64,000 bases of DNA from contig VZQC01002907.1 in NCBI GenBank assembly GCA_009823505.1, positions 4,648,150-4,712,149 on the forward strand, in the 5' to 3' direction. The notes under the pieces were generated by a model. It was not told the origin of the DNA and did no database searches. It saw nothing but the letters and a program-made list of their open reading frames with translations. Below, piece by piece: positions 1 through 10,599 of the stretch. The stretch comes from Rhizomys pruinosus. Its lineage: Eukaryota > Chordata > Mammalia > Rodentia > Spalacidae. Every line of letters starts with the position of its first letter. The first letter of the stretch is position 1. The translations under genes were made by a program, and so were the position numbers.

Positions 1-149
1 TTTTTTTTGTATTTTTGAGACAGGGTCTCCCTTTAGTCCCAGCTGGCCTGGAGCTCGCTCTGTAGACCAGGGTGGCCTTGAACTCAGAGATCTGCCTACC
101 TCTGCCTTCCAAGTACTGGGATTAAAGGCTTGCACCACCATGCCTGGCT
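1..149 (-). repeat. B1 SINE, antisense
   Basis: T-rich head, then 'gagacagggtctccc', 'gtagaccagggtggccttgaactc' region and the terminal 'ccaccatgcctggct': a near complete B1 read in reverse. It is cut by the window start. Confidence 0.93.
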
Positions 150-505
150 CAAAGACAGTTCTTAGCCTCCATGTGGGTGCTGGGAATCGAACCCAGATCC
201 TCTGCAAGAGTAGTCAGTGCTCTTTTTTTTTTTAATTTTATTTATTTCTGTATGTGTATGAATGTACTGTCTGCATGCAAGTCTGTGCACCCGCGTCGTG
301 CAATGCCGTGGAGGTCAGAAGAGGGTCTCGGATTCCCCTGGAACTGGAGTTCTCCTGGAATTGGAGTTTCAGACGGCTCTCGGCTGCCATGTGGGTGCTG
401 GGGATCGAACCCGGGTCCTCTGTAAGAGCAGTCGGCGCTCTTAACCACTAGGCCATCTCTCCAGCCCAGTCAGTGCTCTTAGCCACTGAGCCATCTCTTC
501 AGCCC
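150..505 (-). repeat. B2/B3-type SINE split by a younger SINE
   Basis: The tRNA-like head of an antisense B2/B3 SINE lies at 150-224 and resumes at 481-505 ('agccactgagccatctc'). The interruption at 225-467 is another SINE of the same superfamily flanked by the duplicated 13-mer 'agtcagtgctctt' (212-224 and 468-480). Confidence 0.88.
225..467 (-). repeat. young B2-type SINE (long form), antisense, nested
   Basis: Full-length antisense copy with A-rich tail (as T run) at the left and 'ccatctctccagccc' at the right. It has the long internal form with two adjacent copies of the 'aactccagttccagggga' block. The 13-bp target duplication shows integration into an older relative. Confidence 0.92.
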
Positions 506-591
506 TGTGATTTGTGTTTTTGCTTTATATCTTTACCTATTCCTTTGCTTTCTGCTTATGTATGGCTTTATGTTTGAAGGATGTTTCCTAG

Positions 592-705
592 TTGGACATA
601 GTGGCTCAGGCTTATAATTCCAGTAATGGGGATGCTTAAAGCAGGAAGATTGCCATGAATCCCAGGCCATCCTAGGGTACAGACTGAGACCCTGTATCAA
701 AAAAT
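592..705 (+). repeat. degenerate B1-like SINE
   Basis: Weak B1 text ('gttggacatagtggctcaggcttataattcc' region through 'gagaccctgtatcaaaaaa'), diverged and shortened. The preceding 506-591 bases are AT-rich with nothing recognised. Confidence 0.6.
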
Positions 706-715
706 AAATATAGAG

Positions 716-940
716 GCAGGGACTGGAGAAATAACTCAGCAGTTAAAAGCACTTGCTGCTCTTCCAGAGGAGCAAAGTTTAGTTCCCATCTCCACATCAG
801 GGGGGTCATGACCAACTGCAACTCCAGTTCCAGGGGAATCCAATGCCTTCTTCTGACCTTCACAGCACTGCATGATACAGGTGCACTCACATACAAGCAG
901 AGAATGTACTCATACACGTAAAATAATAAAATATTTTTAA
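716..940 (+). repeat. B2/B3-type SINE
   Basis: Sense copy: 'ggactggagaaataactcag' head, 'aactccagttccagggga', 'cttctgacc', tail 'acacgtaaaataataaaatattt'. Moderately diverged. Confidence 0.88.
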
Positions 941-984
941 AAAACTAAAAATACCTTCTTTAAAAAAATTTAGCTTATAAATAT

Positions 985-1345
985 GGGGCCAGCAAGATGG
1001 CCCAGTGGGCAAAGGTGTGTCCTGTCACAGCAAATGACCTTTCAACCTCTGGAGCTCACCTGAAGGAGGCAGAGAGCCTACTCTCACAGGAGGTCCTTTG
1101 ATTTCCATATTGGAAATGTGGCATGCATGCTGTCACACGTACAACATAAATAAATGACAATAAATAGGGCCAGAAAGATGGCTGTGCTGTGCAAGCCTGA
1201 CAACTCGAGTTCAATTCCCAGTTCTCACAGAGGAAGGAGAGAACCAACTCCCAAAAGTTGTCCTCTGACCTCCACATGCATGCTGTGGCACGGGCACATC
1301 CATGTTCATATACGTATGATGATAGCATAGATATAAACAATGATA
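985..1345 (+). repeat. two head-to-tail B3-type SINEs
   Basis: First copy 985-1168 ('gggccagcaagatggcccag' to 'acaataaat'), second 1169-1345 ('agggccagaaagatggctg' to 'aataaactaaaat'). Both carry the 'ggaaggagagaaccaactc' type body seen in older B3 elements rather than the 'aactccagttcc' body. Confidence 0.78.
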
Positions 1346-1360
1346 ATAAACTAAAATATT

Positions 1361-1612
1361 AGGGGCTGGAGAGATGGCTCAGTGGTTAAGAGCACTGGCT
1401 GCTCTTGCAGAGGACTTGGGTTCCATTCCCAGCCCTCACATGGCAGCTAACAACCATCCATAACTCCAGTTCTAGGAGAATCCAATGCCCTTTTCTGACC
1501 TCTGTGGGCATTGCAAGACATGAATGCACCTACACCCATGAAGGCAATACACTCATACACATAAAATAAAAATAATAAATATTTTAAAATATAAAATATC
1601 AATAAATGAAAA
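1361..1612 (+). repeat. B2/B3-type SINE, full length
   Basis: Sense head 'ggggctggagagatggctca', 'cataactccagttctagga', terminal 'cacataaaataaaaataat'. Confidence 0.92.
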
Positions 1613-1805
1613 TAAAATATGTGTTCTACAGGTAGCATGTACTTGAATCTTCTCTGCCTTATGTATAGTCCATTTACATTGAAATTATTCACATGCTTGT
1701 TTTGGTTCTACCATTTTGCTTTTTCTACTCTACTTGCTCCATTGTCTGTGTGTGTGTCTCTGTGTTTGTAGTGTCATGCATGTATTCATGTTTGCCAACA
1801 TATGG

Positions 1806-1807
<2 letters not shown>

Positions 1808-1850
<43 letters not shown>
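1808..1850. repeat. (GA)n microsatellite
   Basis: About 20 GA units, flanked by a GT-rich stretch at 1747-1770. Confidence 0.95.
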
Positions 1851-1855
<5 letters not shown>

Positions 1856-1896
1856 GGGCGTGGGGGGTTTATTTTAATATTATTATTTTTAATTTT

Positions 1897-2003
1897 ATCT
1901 TTTTTGAGACAGGGTTTCTCTGTAGCCCCAGATGGCCTGCAACTCACTCTGTAGACCAAGCTCACTTCACTCTCACAGAGATATACCACCATGCCTGGTT
2001 CAC
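1897..2003 (-). repeat. B1 SINE with internal deletion, antisense
   Basis: 'ttttttgagacagggtttctctgtagcc' region through 'ccaccatgcctggtt', missing part of the centre. Confidence 0.85.
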
Positions 2004-2094
2004 TTTATTTATTGAGCCTGAAGCTTGACAATTCTGGCTAGTCTAGTTTGACAGTTTGTCCCAAAGATTCCCTGCCCCTGCCTCAAGCGCTAGG

Positions 2095-2200
2095 TGGCCA
2101 CCACACCCGCCCAGCTTTTATGTGGGTTCTGGAGATTACAGTTCTGGTCCTTGCGCTTATGTGGGATGTGCTCTATCCACAGAGCCAGCTATCCATCTTA
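2095..2200 (-). repeat. old composite B1/ID-like remnant, antisense
   Basis: 'ccaccacacccgcccagct' resembles a B1 end, and 'ctctatccacagagccagct' resembles the head of a tRNA-derived SINE. Diverged; the family is uncertain. 2201-2453 holds nothing recognised. Confidence 0.45.
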
Positions 2201-2466
2201 AAAAAAAAATCAGTTTTATTTAAGAGTTTTCAATTGTGACAACTCATTAAAAAAATCAAAGCACAGAACACAAAATTGCAGCAAACATTAACAACAACAA
2301 AAGCCAAAAAATCACTTTTGCGATTGTGAAACATGGATTGTATCCAGTCATGTCTAGTTTCCACTGTACTAATGGTCATGGAATCAAAAAGGAAGCCCAA
2401 ATTCTACAATCTGCCTGAAAGGTACAGCACTTATTGGACTCGTACGGAATACAAAAATTGTTCCTG

Positions 2467-2617
2467 TGCCGGGCATGGTGGCGCACGCCTTTAAACCTAG
2501 CTCTTGGGAGGCAGAGGCAGGCGGATCTTTGTGAGTTCAAGGCCAGCCTTGTCTACAGAGTGAGTTCCAGGACAGCTGGGGCTACAGAGAGACCCTGTCT
2601 CGAAAAGAGCAAAAACC
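2467..2617 (+). repeat. B1 SINE with target-site duplication
   Basis: Complete sense B1 from 'gccgggcatggtggcgcac' to 'ctgtctcgaaaagagc', flanked by 'aaaattgttcctg' (2454-2466, 2618-2630). Low divergence. Confidence 0.95.
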
Positions 2618-2795
2618 AAAATTGTTCCTGCTACTTCAGTGCGTAGAAATGTGAATTCACACATCCACCCTGGAAAAAAAAGGACAAAAACTATGCTCCT
2701 TTTTTTCCCAAATTACCCTTTCTTGTTCTCAACTCTAAATATTATATTACACCCACACATGTATTTGTTTACATATGTATGCGTATGTATCACAG

Positions 2796-2957
2796 AGAAT
2801 TGCCTGCCTCTACCTCCCAAGTGCTGGGATTAAAGGTGTGCACCACCACACCCAGCCTAAGACAGTTCTTGGCCGCCATTTGGGTGCTGGGAATCGAACC
2901 TGGGTCCTCTGCAAGAGCAGTCAGTGCTCTTAACCACTGAGCCATCTCTCCAGCCCC
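2796..2957 (-). repeat. B1 fragment joined to B2/B3 fragment, antisense
   Basis: B1 end at 2796-2860 ('gcctctacctcccaagtgctgggatt'), then the tRNA-like half of a B2/B3 SINE at 2861-2957 ending 'ctctccagcccc'. Confidence 0.85.
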
Positions 2958-3233
2958 TTAATTTTTCTTCAGAGTTGAATAATGTTCCATTTTACATATG
3001 TACCAGATTTTCATTATACATTCATCTTTTGATGGACAACTATGTTGGTTTATTTTTCTTTTCTGATAGTTTTCCTTTATTTTTGCTTTTCTTTATTTTG
3101 GGTTAATTGAATAACTTTAATATTAAATTTTAATTCCTTTATTAACATTCTCTCTGTTTCTTCCTCTATCCTTCTCCTTTCTACATCTTCTTTAAATTGC
3201 TTTGTAGGGGCTGCTAAAATAAGTATGAACTTC

Positions 3234-3437
3234 AGGGCTGCAAAGATGGCTCAGTGGTTAAAAGCACCCACTGGCTGCTCTTGCAGAGGACCGGCATTCA
3301 GTTCTCAGAGCCCACATATTCACCCAGGGGATCCAACACCCTCTTCTGACCCCTGCAGGCATTGTATGATATGGATGTACTTACGCATATGCAGGCAATA
3401 TACTCATATGCAAAAATAAATAAAATAAAATATTAAA
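3234..3437 (+). repeat. B3-type SINE
   Basis: 'gggctgcaaagatggctcag' head, 'cctcttctgacccctgcagg', tail of aaataaaataaaat. Confidence 0.87.
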
Positions 3438-3876
3438 AAGAATGAATTTAATGAGTCTTTGACTTACCACAAATACTAAAAAAAATAAAAAATAATGTAT
3501 TATTTTGTGTAAAATATAAGATCTATGAAACAATAGTCTTATTTATTTCCATTCTTGCCCTCTTTTGATATTATATAAACTATTATCCTGTTATAAGCCC
3601 TAGACTTCATCATAATTTTAGTTTTTAACTAGTCATGTGTCTCTCAAAGAAATCAAGAGGAAATGGAAAAAAAAGAACTAAAGTTTACCATTTCAGGTAG
3701 ATTTTGGGGTGATGTCATTTTCCTTCCGCCAGATGAACCTACTTTGGTGTTTCTTATAACATGGCTTTGCTGGTAACCGGTTCCATTTTAATTTCTTTGA
3801 TAATGTCTCTGCTTAATTTTCATTTTTGAAGGAGAGTCTGACTGGATTCAGAAATCTCACTTGAAGGCCTCTCTCT
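3438..3876. other. AT-rich unassigned stretch
   Basis: No SINE, no long frame and no recognisable exon. AT-rich, possibly decayed LINE sequence, but I cannot support that. Confidence 0.4.
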
Positions 3877-4010
3877 GTTCCAGAGTCTTAGTGTGTAGCC
3901 CATGCTGGCCTGGAACTTACTATGTAACCCAGGCTGGCTTTGAATTCACAATTCTTCTGCCTTAGCTTTCCTAGTGCTGAGATTACAGGTATGCAACATA
4001 GCACCCAGCC
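3877..4010 (-). repeat. degenerate B1-like SINE, antisense
   Basis: 'agcccatgctggcctggaac' and 'gagattacaggtatgcaaca' match the B1/7SL-derived pattern with many changes. Confidence 0.75.
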
Positions 4011-4027
4011 AGATCCCTTAGCTTTTT

Positions 4028-4281
4028 AAAAAATATTTTTTTTATTTTTATTTTATTTATTTCTTATGTATATGAATGTACTGTCTGCATGCAGGTTTGT
4101 GCACCCGTGTCGTGCAATGCCGCGGAGATCAGAAGAGGGTATCGGATTCCCTTGGAACTGGAGTTCCCCTGGAACTGGAGTTACAGATGGTTCTTAGCCG
4201 CCATGTGGGTGCTGGGGATCGAACCCGAGTCCTCTGCAAGAGCGGTCGGAGCTCTTAACCGCTAGGCCATCTCTCCAGCCC
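4028..4281 (-). repeat. young B2-type SINE (long form), antisense
   Basis: Full-length copy with T-rich head and 'ggccatctctccagcccct' end. Contains the doubled 'ctggaactggagttcccctggaactggagtt' block, which marks the long subfamily. Confidence 0.93.
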
Positions 4282-4299
4282 CTAAAAAAAAATATATTT

Positions 4300-4406
4300 T
4301 TAAATTTTAAGTGAATGGGTGTATTGCCTGCATGTGTGCAAGTGCGCCCATGTCATGCAATGGATGCAGGCATCAGAAGAGGGCATCAGATCCCCTGGAA
4401 TTGGAC
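4300..4406 (-). repeat. B3-type SINE fragment, antisense
   Basis: 'gtgtattgcctgcatgtgtg', 'catgtcatgcaatg', 'cagaagagggcatcagatcc'. Ends abruptly where a MIR begins. Confidence 0.8.
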
Positions 4407-4532
4407 TGAGGAAACTGAGGCACTGAAAGCGAACCCATTTGTCCAAGGCCATATAGCTAGCCAATGGCAGAGCCAGGATTTGAAAGTAGTCAGATGATGT
4501 AACTCTATGCTCACTCCACTTTACCACTACAC
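4407..4532 (-). repeat. MIR element, antisense
   Basis: 'ctgaggaaactgaggcactg', 'gccatatagctagccaatgg' and 'cagagccaggatttgaa' are the conserved MIR core read in reverse, ending in 'ttaccactaca'. This is an ancient tRNA-derived SINE shared by mammals. Confidence 0.85.
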
Positions 4533-4884
4533 CTTCAGGGTGGTTTGGATTTCAGCCCAGACTCTTTTGGAAAATCCTTGGGGATGGAAGGAGGTGAGAG
4601 TTCTCCAAACCCTTCTTTAGAGGAGGCTAGAAGTTGACAATCTGCATCATTAGAGTTATTAAACTGTGAAGGGTAGAGGCACTACGCCCCCATCTACTGA
4701 CATAATCTCTCTGGCAGTAGGGACCAGGAACTTTTTATTCTGCTTCCCTGAAGCCTAGACAGGCAGAAACCCCCTCTGGTAAAGGCAGAGTTCCTCCTGT
4801 AAGTATTCCTCAAGACTTACTTTCCCATCACACTAAATCTAGTTGGTGACATTGGTTCTGAGGTTTGAGCTGTGGGTTCGTTCT
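4533..4884. other. unassigned sequence between two MIR relics
   Basis: Mixed composition, no frame or repeat recognised. The flanking MIRs suggest old sequence. Confidence 0.4.
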
Positions 4885-5008
4885 GCAGTCACTGCCTAGG
4901 CCTTCAAATCCTGCCACTGTTAGAGGAGTTGTGGGGGCCTTGGGTAGGTGTCACCATTTTTCTGAGAATCTGTTTCCTCCTTTCTTGAATGGAGATTAAA
5001 AATAGTAC
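4885..5008 (+). repeat. MIR element, sense, truncated by B1
   Basis: 'actgcctaggccttcaaatc', 'gggccttgggtaggtg' and 'ctgtttcctcctttcttgaa' through 'aaaaatagtaccc' follow the MIR consensus order. A B1 begins immediately after. Confidence 0.7.
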
Positions 5009-5009
5009 C

Positions 5010-5168
5010 CTCCAGGTGTGGTGGCGCACACCTTTAATCCTAGCACTTGGGATGCAGAGACGGGCAGATCTCTGTGAGTTCAAGGCCAGCCTGGTCTATA
5101 GAGCAAGCTCCAGGCCAGCTGGGACTAAAGGGAAAGCCTGCCCCAAAAAGACCAGAAAAAAAAAAAAG
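5010..5168 (+). repeat. B1 SINE
   Basis: 'ccaggtgtggtggcgcacac' to 'aaaaagaccagaaaaaaaaa'. Moderate divergence. Confidence 0.92.
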
Positions 5169-5177
5169 TACATACTA

Positions 5178-5472
5178 GTGTTGGAGAGATGGCTTAGTGG
5201 TTAAGAACACTGGTTGCGCTTGCAGAGGACCCATGTTCAGTCCCTAGCACCTACATGGTGGCTAACAACCATCTATAATTCTAGTTCCAGGGAATCTGAC
5301 ACCTTCTGGCTCACATGAACATTGCATACATGGGTGCCCTTACATACATGCAGGCAAAACATTTAAACACAAAATAAAAATTAATTAAAAGGGGCTGGAG
5401 AGATGGCTCAGCAGTTAAGAGTACTGGCTGTTCTTCCAGAGGACCTGGGTTTGGTTCCCAGTACCCACTCCA
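5178..5472 (+). repeat. two consecutive B2/B3-type SINEs
   Basis: First copy 5178-5391, full length with A-rich tail. Second copy 5392-5472 is a 3'-truncated head ('ggggctggagagatggctca' to 'agtacccactcc'). Confidence 0.9.
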
Positions 5473-6782
5473 GGACACCCATTGTGCAGAGAGCCTGGAG
5501 ACTGCCCTAGTGACCATAAGGCTCTGCTTTCATGAGAGGCTCTGGTTAGAGCCTATTGGAAAAGCTCTTAGCTAAGGCCAGGGCAGGAAGCTGGCACCTC
5601 ATAGGCCTGATGAATTGCAAGTGATGCCCCAGCAATGGAGCCTGAGCCTCTCTAGGCAGGTAGGAGCATATCCCCAATGCCTTTGGGCCATCAGTGCATT
5701 GGAGGACAGCCACTCACTCAGCCTAATTCCTGAGCCGAGACCCTTCCCCAGGTTTCCAACCCTCTGCACACTGGGTGTCCTGCAGGGGTTCTGGTGAAAT
5801 TAGAGGTTCATTTTTGCCTCTTTTGGTGGAAAAGGGGTGTGGGCCTGAGAACATGATTGATATCAGTATTTCTTGGGAGCCTGAGACCATTTGGCAGCAT
5901 CTAAGGTACTCGCTCTAGGAGGTGGCTCCTGATAGCAACCCCATGAGACATGGATAAGCCGTTCTGCAGGCCTGACTTCTCAGATGACACAGGGACCCCA
6001 AGAAGACAAGGCCTTGGAGACGGGGTGCCCAAATCAAGGACATAGATGTGACCCCCACCTCACTCTACCCCTGTTCATGTCATGGTGACATCAATGATCA
6101 AAGCTGGCTGCCTGGCCCCACCATCCCAGCCACTTGACTGTCCCCATGGAGTGACCTTTACAAAGTCTAACTGATTGCCACCCCCTTGCTGGTCTAGAAG
6201 CTTTGTTTCTCCCTGTGCACTTGGAAGAGAGTTTGGCACAGGGTGGGTGCTGGATGGAGAAACTGTGAGCTTAAAGAGGTCACCTTCATAGTCACATCCA
6301 CAGTTCCTGTGCATCAGCCCTCTACTCCTGCCAGCTGGACCAGCAGGAAGTCTGTCTCCTATAGGAGTCCAAGTACCTCAGGGATGCTCTGGGTTGTAAT
6401 GGGCTGTGTGCTCTACACAGGCTCTCTAGGTCTTGAAGGAAGTACTTCAGCCCTTGCTGAGGCTCTATTTGCCTGCTATATGTGGGCCTCGAACGATCTA
6501 CTGCATTCTTCCTCCAGGCTTGCCTCATCCAGGGAATATTTTGCTGTCCTCTCTCTCTGGCCAGCCCATTCAAGGGCTCCTCTTGGGCCCTGTTAAAGTG
6601 GAATCCTTCACAGATAATTAGACCCCAGGTGAGCCTCTTCTTGCCTCACACCACAGCTTTCCTTCTCAACCCAGAACCGTGAAGGATGAAGAATTGCTGA
6701 TTTAGTCTCGGATAGTCTCAGATTGCTTTTATTTATTTGTTTTTATTTTATTCTTCTTATTGTTGTTATTATTATTATTTTG
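5473..6782. other. longest SINE-free stretch on the left side
   Basis: About 1.25 kb of moderately GC-rich sequence, then an AT-rich lead into the next B1. Short frames exist on both strands, but none shows a recognisable domain, start context or splice pattern. It could hold old repeats or conserved non-coding sequence. Confidence 0.4.
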
Positions 6783-6926
6783 GGTCTTTTTGAGACAGGG
6801 TCTCCCTGTAGCCCCAGCTGTCCTGGAACTCACTCTGTAGACCAGGCTGGCCTTGAACTCACAGAGATCCGCCTGCCTCTGCTTCCCAAGTGCTAGCATT
6901 AAAGTCTTGTGCCACCACGCCCGGCT
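6783..6926 (-). repeat. B1 SINE, antisense
   Basis: Well preserved, from 'ggtctttttgagacagggtc' to 'gtgccaccacgcccggct'. Confidence 0.95.
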
Positions 6927-7128
6927 TATTTGTTTTTATTTTATAAACATGGGTGTTTTGCCTGCATGTACCTAAGTGCACACATGCATTCAATGCCCAT
7001 GAGGGTGTCAGATCCCCTGGAACTGAAGTAAGGACAGTTGTTAGTCACCATGTGGGTTCTGGGAACTGAAACTGGGTCCTCTGCAAGAACAGCCAGTGCT
7101 TTTAACTGCTGAGCCATCTCTCCAACAC
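6927..7128 (-). repeat. B3-type SINE, antisense
   Basis: 'gtgttttgcctgcatgtacc', 'tcagatcccctggaactgaa' and 'gagccatctctccaacacct' in order. Confidence 0.9.
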
Positions 7129-7140
7129 CTCCTGCTCCCT

Positions 7141-7291
7141 CTTCCTTTTGTTTGAAACAAAGTCTCAACACTGTACTCCAGACTGGCTGGGAACTCACTG
7201 TGTAACACAGGTTGACCTGAAACCTAAGGTGATTCTCTTGCCTCAGCCTCTGGGGTGCTGAGATGACAGGCCTGCAGCGCCACACCCAGCT
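7141..7291 (-). repeat. old B1-like SINE, antisense
   Basis: 'gtctcaacactgtactccagactggctggga' region and 'gctgagatgacaggcctgca'. Strongly diverged. Confidence 0.7.
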
Positions 7292-7815
7292 TCCTAGCTT
7301 TAGTTTGCTTCTTGAACTCCTATTACTTCAGACTAGAAACCCAGCCCTCATTCAGGCAATCTAAAACCCATGTCTTCCTCTTGTGATTTCTCTCCCTGAG
7401 GCTCCTTGCCTTCTTCCATCCAGCTCCTGCCTGCTTCTGCCAAGCCTGTGGGCTGGTCTGGACCTGTCTGAATTCCAAGTTCAGATACCTGCACAGCATG
7501 TCTTTCCTGTTCTACAAAGCCCTGTGGGTCCCGTGGAAATCAGAGGGTGTGGCCTGGCATGTCCATGAGGTGTTCTGCCCACTCACCTATTCCTTACTTC
7601 ATAGCTGTTTAGGGACTGAGTTGTTCTGAAACAATAAGGCTCCTCTCAAGAGCACTTAGGACTAATTGGTCAGCTCTGACCTTGCCACAAATAAACCCCT
7701 AGGAACTCTGTCTAGCATTTAAGAAATAAGGGCTTGGGGTAGAGGAAGGGGTGGAAATGGTATATAAATACAGCACTCATGCATGAAGTTCTAAAAAATA
7801 TATATTCAGAAGAAA
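7292..7815. other. unassigned sequence
   Basis: Mixed-composition sequence without a recognisable repeat or gene. Confidence 0.4.
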
Positions 7816-7822
7816 GAAACAA

Positions 7823-8142
7823 GAGTGGGCAAGATGGCTTCAGTGGCAAAGGGTCTTGCTGCCAAACCTGATAACCTAGGTTCAGTCACTCACATGGTGG
7901 AAGGAGAGAACTGAGTCTCAAAAGTTGTCCTCTGATCCAGGTGTGGTGGTGCACGCCTTTAATCCTAGCACTTGGGAGGCAGAGGCAGGCAGATCTCTGT
8001 GAGTTCAAGGCCAACCTGGTCTACAGAGTGAGTTTCAACACAGTCGGGGCTACAGGGAGACCCTGTCTCGAAAAGACAAAAAAAAAAATTTGTCCTCTGA
8101 CTTTCACATATGCACTGTGGCATGTACATCAACATACCTACA
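7823..8142 (+). repeat. B3-type SINE interrupted by B1
   Basis: Host B3 occupies 7823-7935 and 8085-8142 ('tgtcctctgactttcacata'). A sense B1 at 7936-8084 separates them, with 'gttgtcctctgat' before and 'tttgtcctctgac' after as an approximate target duplication. Confidence 0.85.
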
Positions 8143-8202
8143 TCCACACACACACACATATATATAATCAATCAATCACCAATCAATCAATCAATCAATC
8201 AA
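8143..8202. repeat. compound microsatellite (CA)n(TA)n(AATC)n
   Basis: Short CA and TA runs followed by about eight AATC units. Confidence 0.92.
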
Positions 8203-8282
8203 TGGAATTATTTAAAAAGAAAATTGGATATTCTCCCAAATATCCACTGTAAGACAAGCATCTTTCTTTCTTTCTTTCTTTT

Positions 8283-8435
8283 TTTTTTTTTTTTTTTAGG
8301 ACAGGGGTCTCCCTGTGCCCCAGTAACCTGTAACTTAATATGTAGACTAGGTTGGCATGAACTCACAGAGATCTGCCTGCCTCTCACTCCCAAGTGCTGG
8401 GATTAAAGGTGTGCGCCACCATGCTGGGCTAAAAC
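8283..8435 (-). repeat. B1 SINE, antisense
   Basis: (TTTC)n and a poly-T run lead into 'aggacaggggtctccctgtg', ending 'cgccaccatgctgggct'. Confidence 0.9.
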
Positions 8436-8656
8436 AAGCAGCTTTATGGGCCCTCCAAATTAAGCTCTCAGGAACCCCTAACTCTTCAACAAATGAGTAT
8501 CTACTCTGTATCTGGCTTCACTGGGCTTGTCTCAATGAGTATTTGCAACGGGTTTGTATATTCTTGATGTATTTACTGTGTGTATGGGAGTATGGCGTTT
8601 ATTATTATGCCAATATCATAATCACTTGAACAAACAGACTGGACTCTGGACTTAAG

Positions 8657-9405
8657 TTTTTTAATATTTATTTATTTATTTATTTATTTTGTATGAATGT
8701 ACTGTTCTGCATTTCGGTTCTGTGCACCCGTGTAGTGAAATGCCGCGGAGGTCAGAAGAGGTCTCAGATTCCCCTGGACCTGAGGTTCTCCTGGAATTGG
8801 AGTTAGAGTTTCAGCGGTTTTTTTCTCAGCCTCCACGTGGGTTCTGGGATCGAAACCCCAGTCCTCTTGTACAAAGCAGTCGGTGATCTAAACTGCTAGG
8901 CCATCTCTCCAGCCCCCAAATTTTTTTTTTTTTTATTCTTTTTTAAATTTGTTATTTTATTTATTTCTGTATGTGTAGTCTGAATGTCTTGTCTGCATGC
9001 AGGTCTGTGCACAAGTGTCGTGCTGCAATTGCCGCAGAGGTCAGAAGAAGGTGTTGGATTCCCCTGGAACTGGAGTTCTCCTGGAATTGGAGTCTCAGAC
9101 AGCCACCATGTGGGTGCTGGGGATCAAACCCGGGTCCTCTGCAAGAGCGGTCGGTGCTCTTAACCGCTAGGCCATCTCTCCAGCCCTTATTCTATTCTTA
9201 TATGTGTATGAATGTACTGTTTGCATGTAGGTTTGTGCACCCGTGTCGTGCAATGCCGCAATGCCGTGGAGGTCAGAAGAGGGTGTCAGATTCCCCTGGA
9301 GCTGGAGTCAAACTCTCAGCTGTCATGTCGGTGCTGGTGATCAAACCCGGGTCCTCTGCAAGAGCAGTCGGCACTCTTAACCGCTAGGCCATCTCTCCAG
9401 CCCCA
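8657..9405 (-). repeat. three tandem antisense B2-type SINEs
   Basis: Copies at about 8657-8918, 8923-9187 and 9190-9405, each ending 'ccatctctccagccc'. The first two carry the doubled internal block (the first with several small indels); the third is the short form and repeats 'caatgccg'. Each new copy starts in the head of its neighbour. Confidence 0.9.
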
Positions 9406-9424
9406 CAATATTTAATTTTAAAAA

Positions 9425-9485
9425 TAAGGTTGAGAACAATTGAGGAAGATATCCAATATTGACCTCTGACCTCCAGATACATCCT
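9425..9485 (+). repeat. RSINE1/B4-type 3' fragment
   Basis: 'gagaacaattgaggaagata' and 'ttgacctctgacctcc' match the RSINE1 tail. Confidence 0.6.
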
Positions 9486-9497
9486 CCAGGAATGACT

Positions 9498-9722
9498 TTT
9501 TAATAATTTTTATTTTTATTTTATATGTATGAGTATATTGCCTGTATATATGTATGTAAGTGCACATGTATCATACAATGCCCACAGAGGTCAGAAGAGG
9601 GCCTCAGATCCCCTGGAACTGGAGCTAGGATACTCTTTCGCTGCCATTAGGTGCTAGGAATCAAACCTGAATCCTCTGCAAGAGCAGCCAGTCATCTTAA
9701 CTATGAAGCCATCTCTCCAGTA
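9498..9722 (-). repeat. B3-type SINE, antisense
   Basis: 'gtatattgcctgtatatatg', 'cagatcccctggaactggag' and 'aagccatctctccagtacca'. Confidence 0.9.
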
Positions 9723-9842
9723 CCAGGAATTACTTTTATTAATGGACATAATCTGATTAATGATGTCTAACTAACCCTAGCAAAACCACTTGGGTCTGAT
9801 GATGGATGTCTCCTTGGCAACCTCAGTTTGGTTCTCCACCAT

Positions 9843-9844
<2 letters not shown>

Positions 9845-9882
<38 letters not shown>
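9845..9882. repeat. (AAT)n microsatellite
   Basis: About 12 AAT units. Confidence 0.95.
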
Positions 9883-10599
9883 AAAATGTAGGTATGTTTG
9901 AGAATTAATGTATCAAAGGACTGCAAGCAGCACAGCAGCCCATTGGAAACTGTGAATGTTGGGAAGGATACCTTGGATGAATGTGAACTAGAGTTGAAAA
10001 GGACAGATGGTCTGTGAGTGCAGGGGCCAGTGAACAGGCTGAAGAGGGCATGCGCACAGGGTTACTCCAGTAACATCCTGGGACCACATCAGAGGCTGGT
10101 TGCAAAAATCAGCTTATATAGGTTTAGGACAGACAGCCCCTACATCGCATGATATCACCTCCCAGTGGCCAATCTTAGACCTCCACACCATCACGCATCA
10201 TCCCAGCCTGTGCAGCATACCCAGAAAGGGATGTGCAGACAAACAAGTCAGCTAATGATGCCACGCACGTGCTAGCATCATGTGGCAGGGTGTGCCCTGT
10301 ACTATAGCATTGCTTGGGCTAAGCAGATTGTGCCTGCACACGTGCAATGTATGCCTGAATCCAGGACTGCTGTCCCACACATAAAGATTAAGGTGGAGCT
10401 GAATTTGAACTTGTACTTCCCCAACAAAGCTGGAGAAACCATTTTGAATAAATTATGGGTATGGCCTGACTGGGAACACAGTGGGAGAAACACAGAGAGT
10501 TCCCTCTGCAGGCATGAGGACCGGACAGCTCCATCTGCACAGGTTGAGGGGGAAAGTCTGTCAGACTGACTTAGCTCCAGGGTCCACCTGACTCCACGT
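9883..10599. other. unassigned; possible antisense LTR-like segment
   Basis: No SINE for 700 bp. On the minus strand a TATA-like 'ctatataagc' lies near 10,113-10,123 and the text has LTR-like composition, but I find no paired termini or target duplication. No protein product is recognised. Confidence 0.3.

Noticed and set aside
254..451. Recurrent frames of the MYECTVCMQVCAPVSCNA type at many places
   Set aside because: They are translations of B2-type SINEs in fixed positions; the same peptide recurs wherever a SINE occurs.
6243..6596. 117-codon plus frame as a host exon
   Set aside because: Overlaps an 83-codon minus frame, and shows no family similarity or splice context that I can support.
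8143..8202. Regular short repeats considered as a CRISPR-like array
   Set aside because: Plain microsatellites without spacers; the genome is mammalian.
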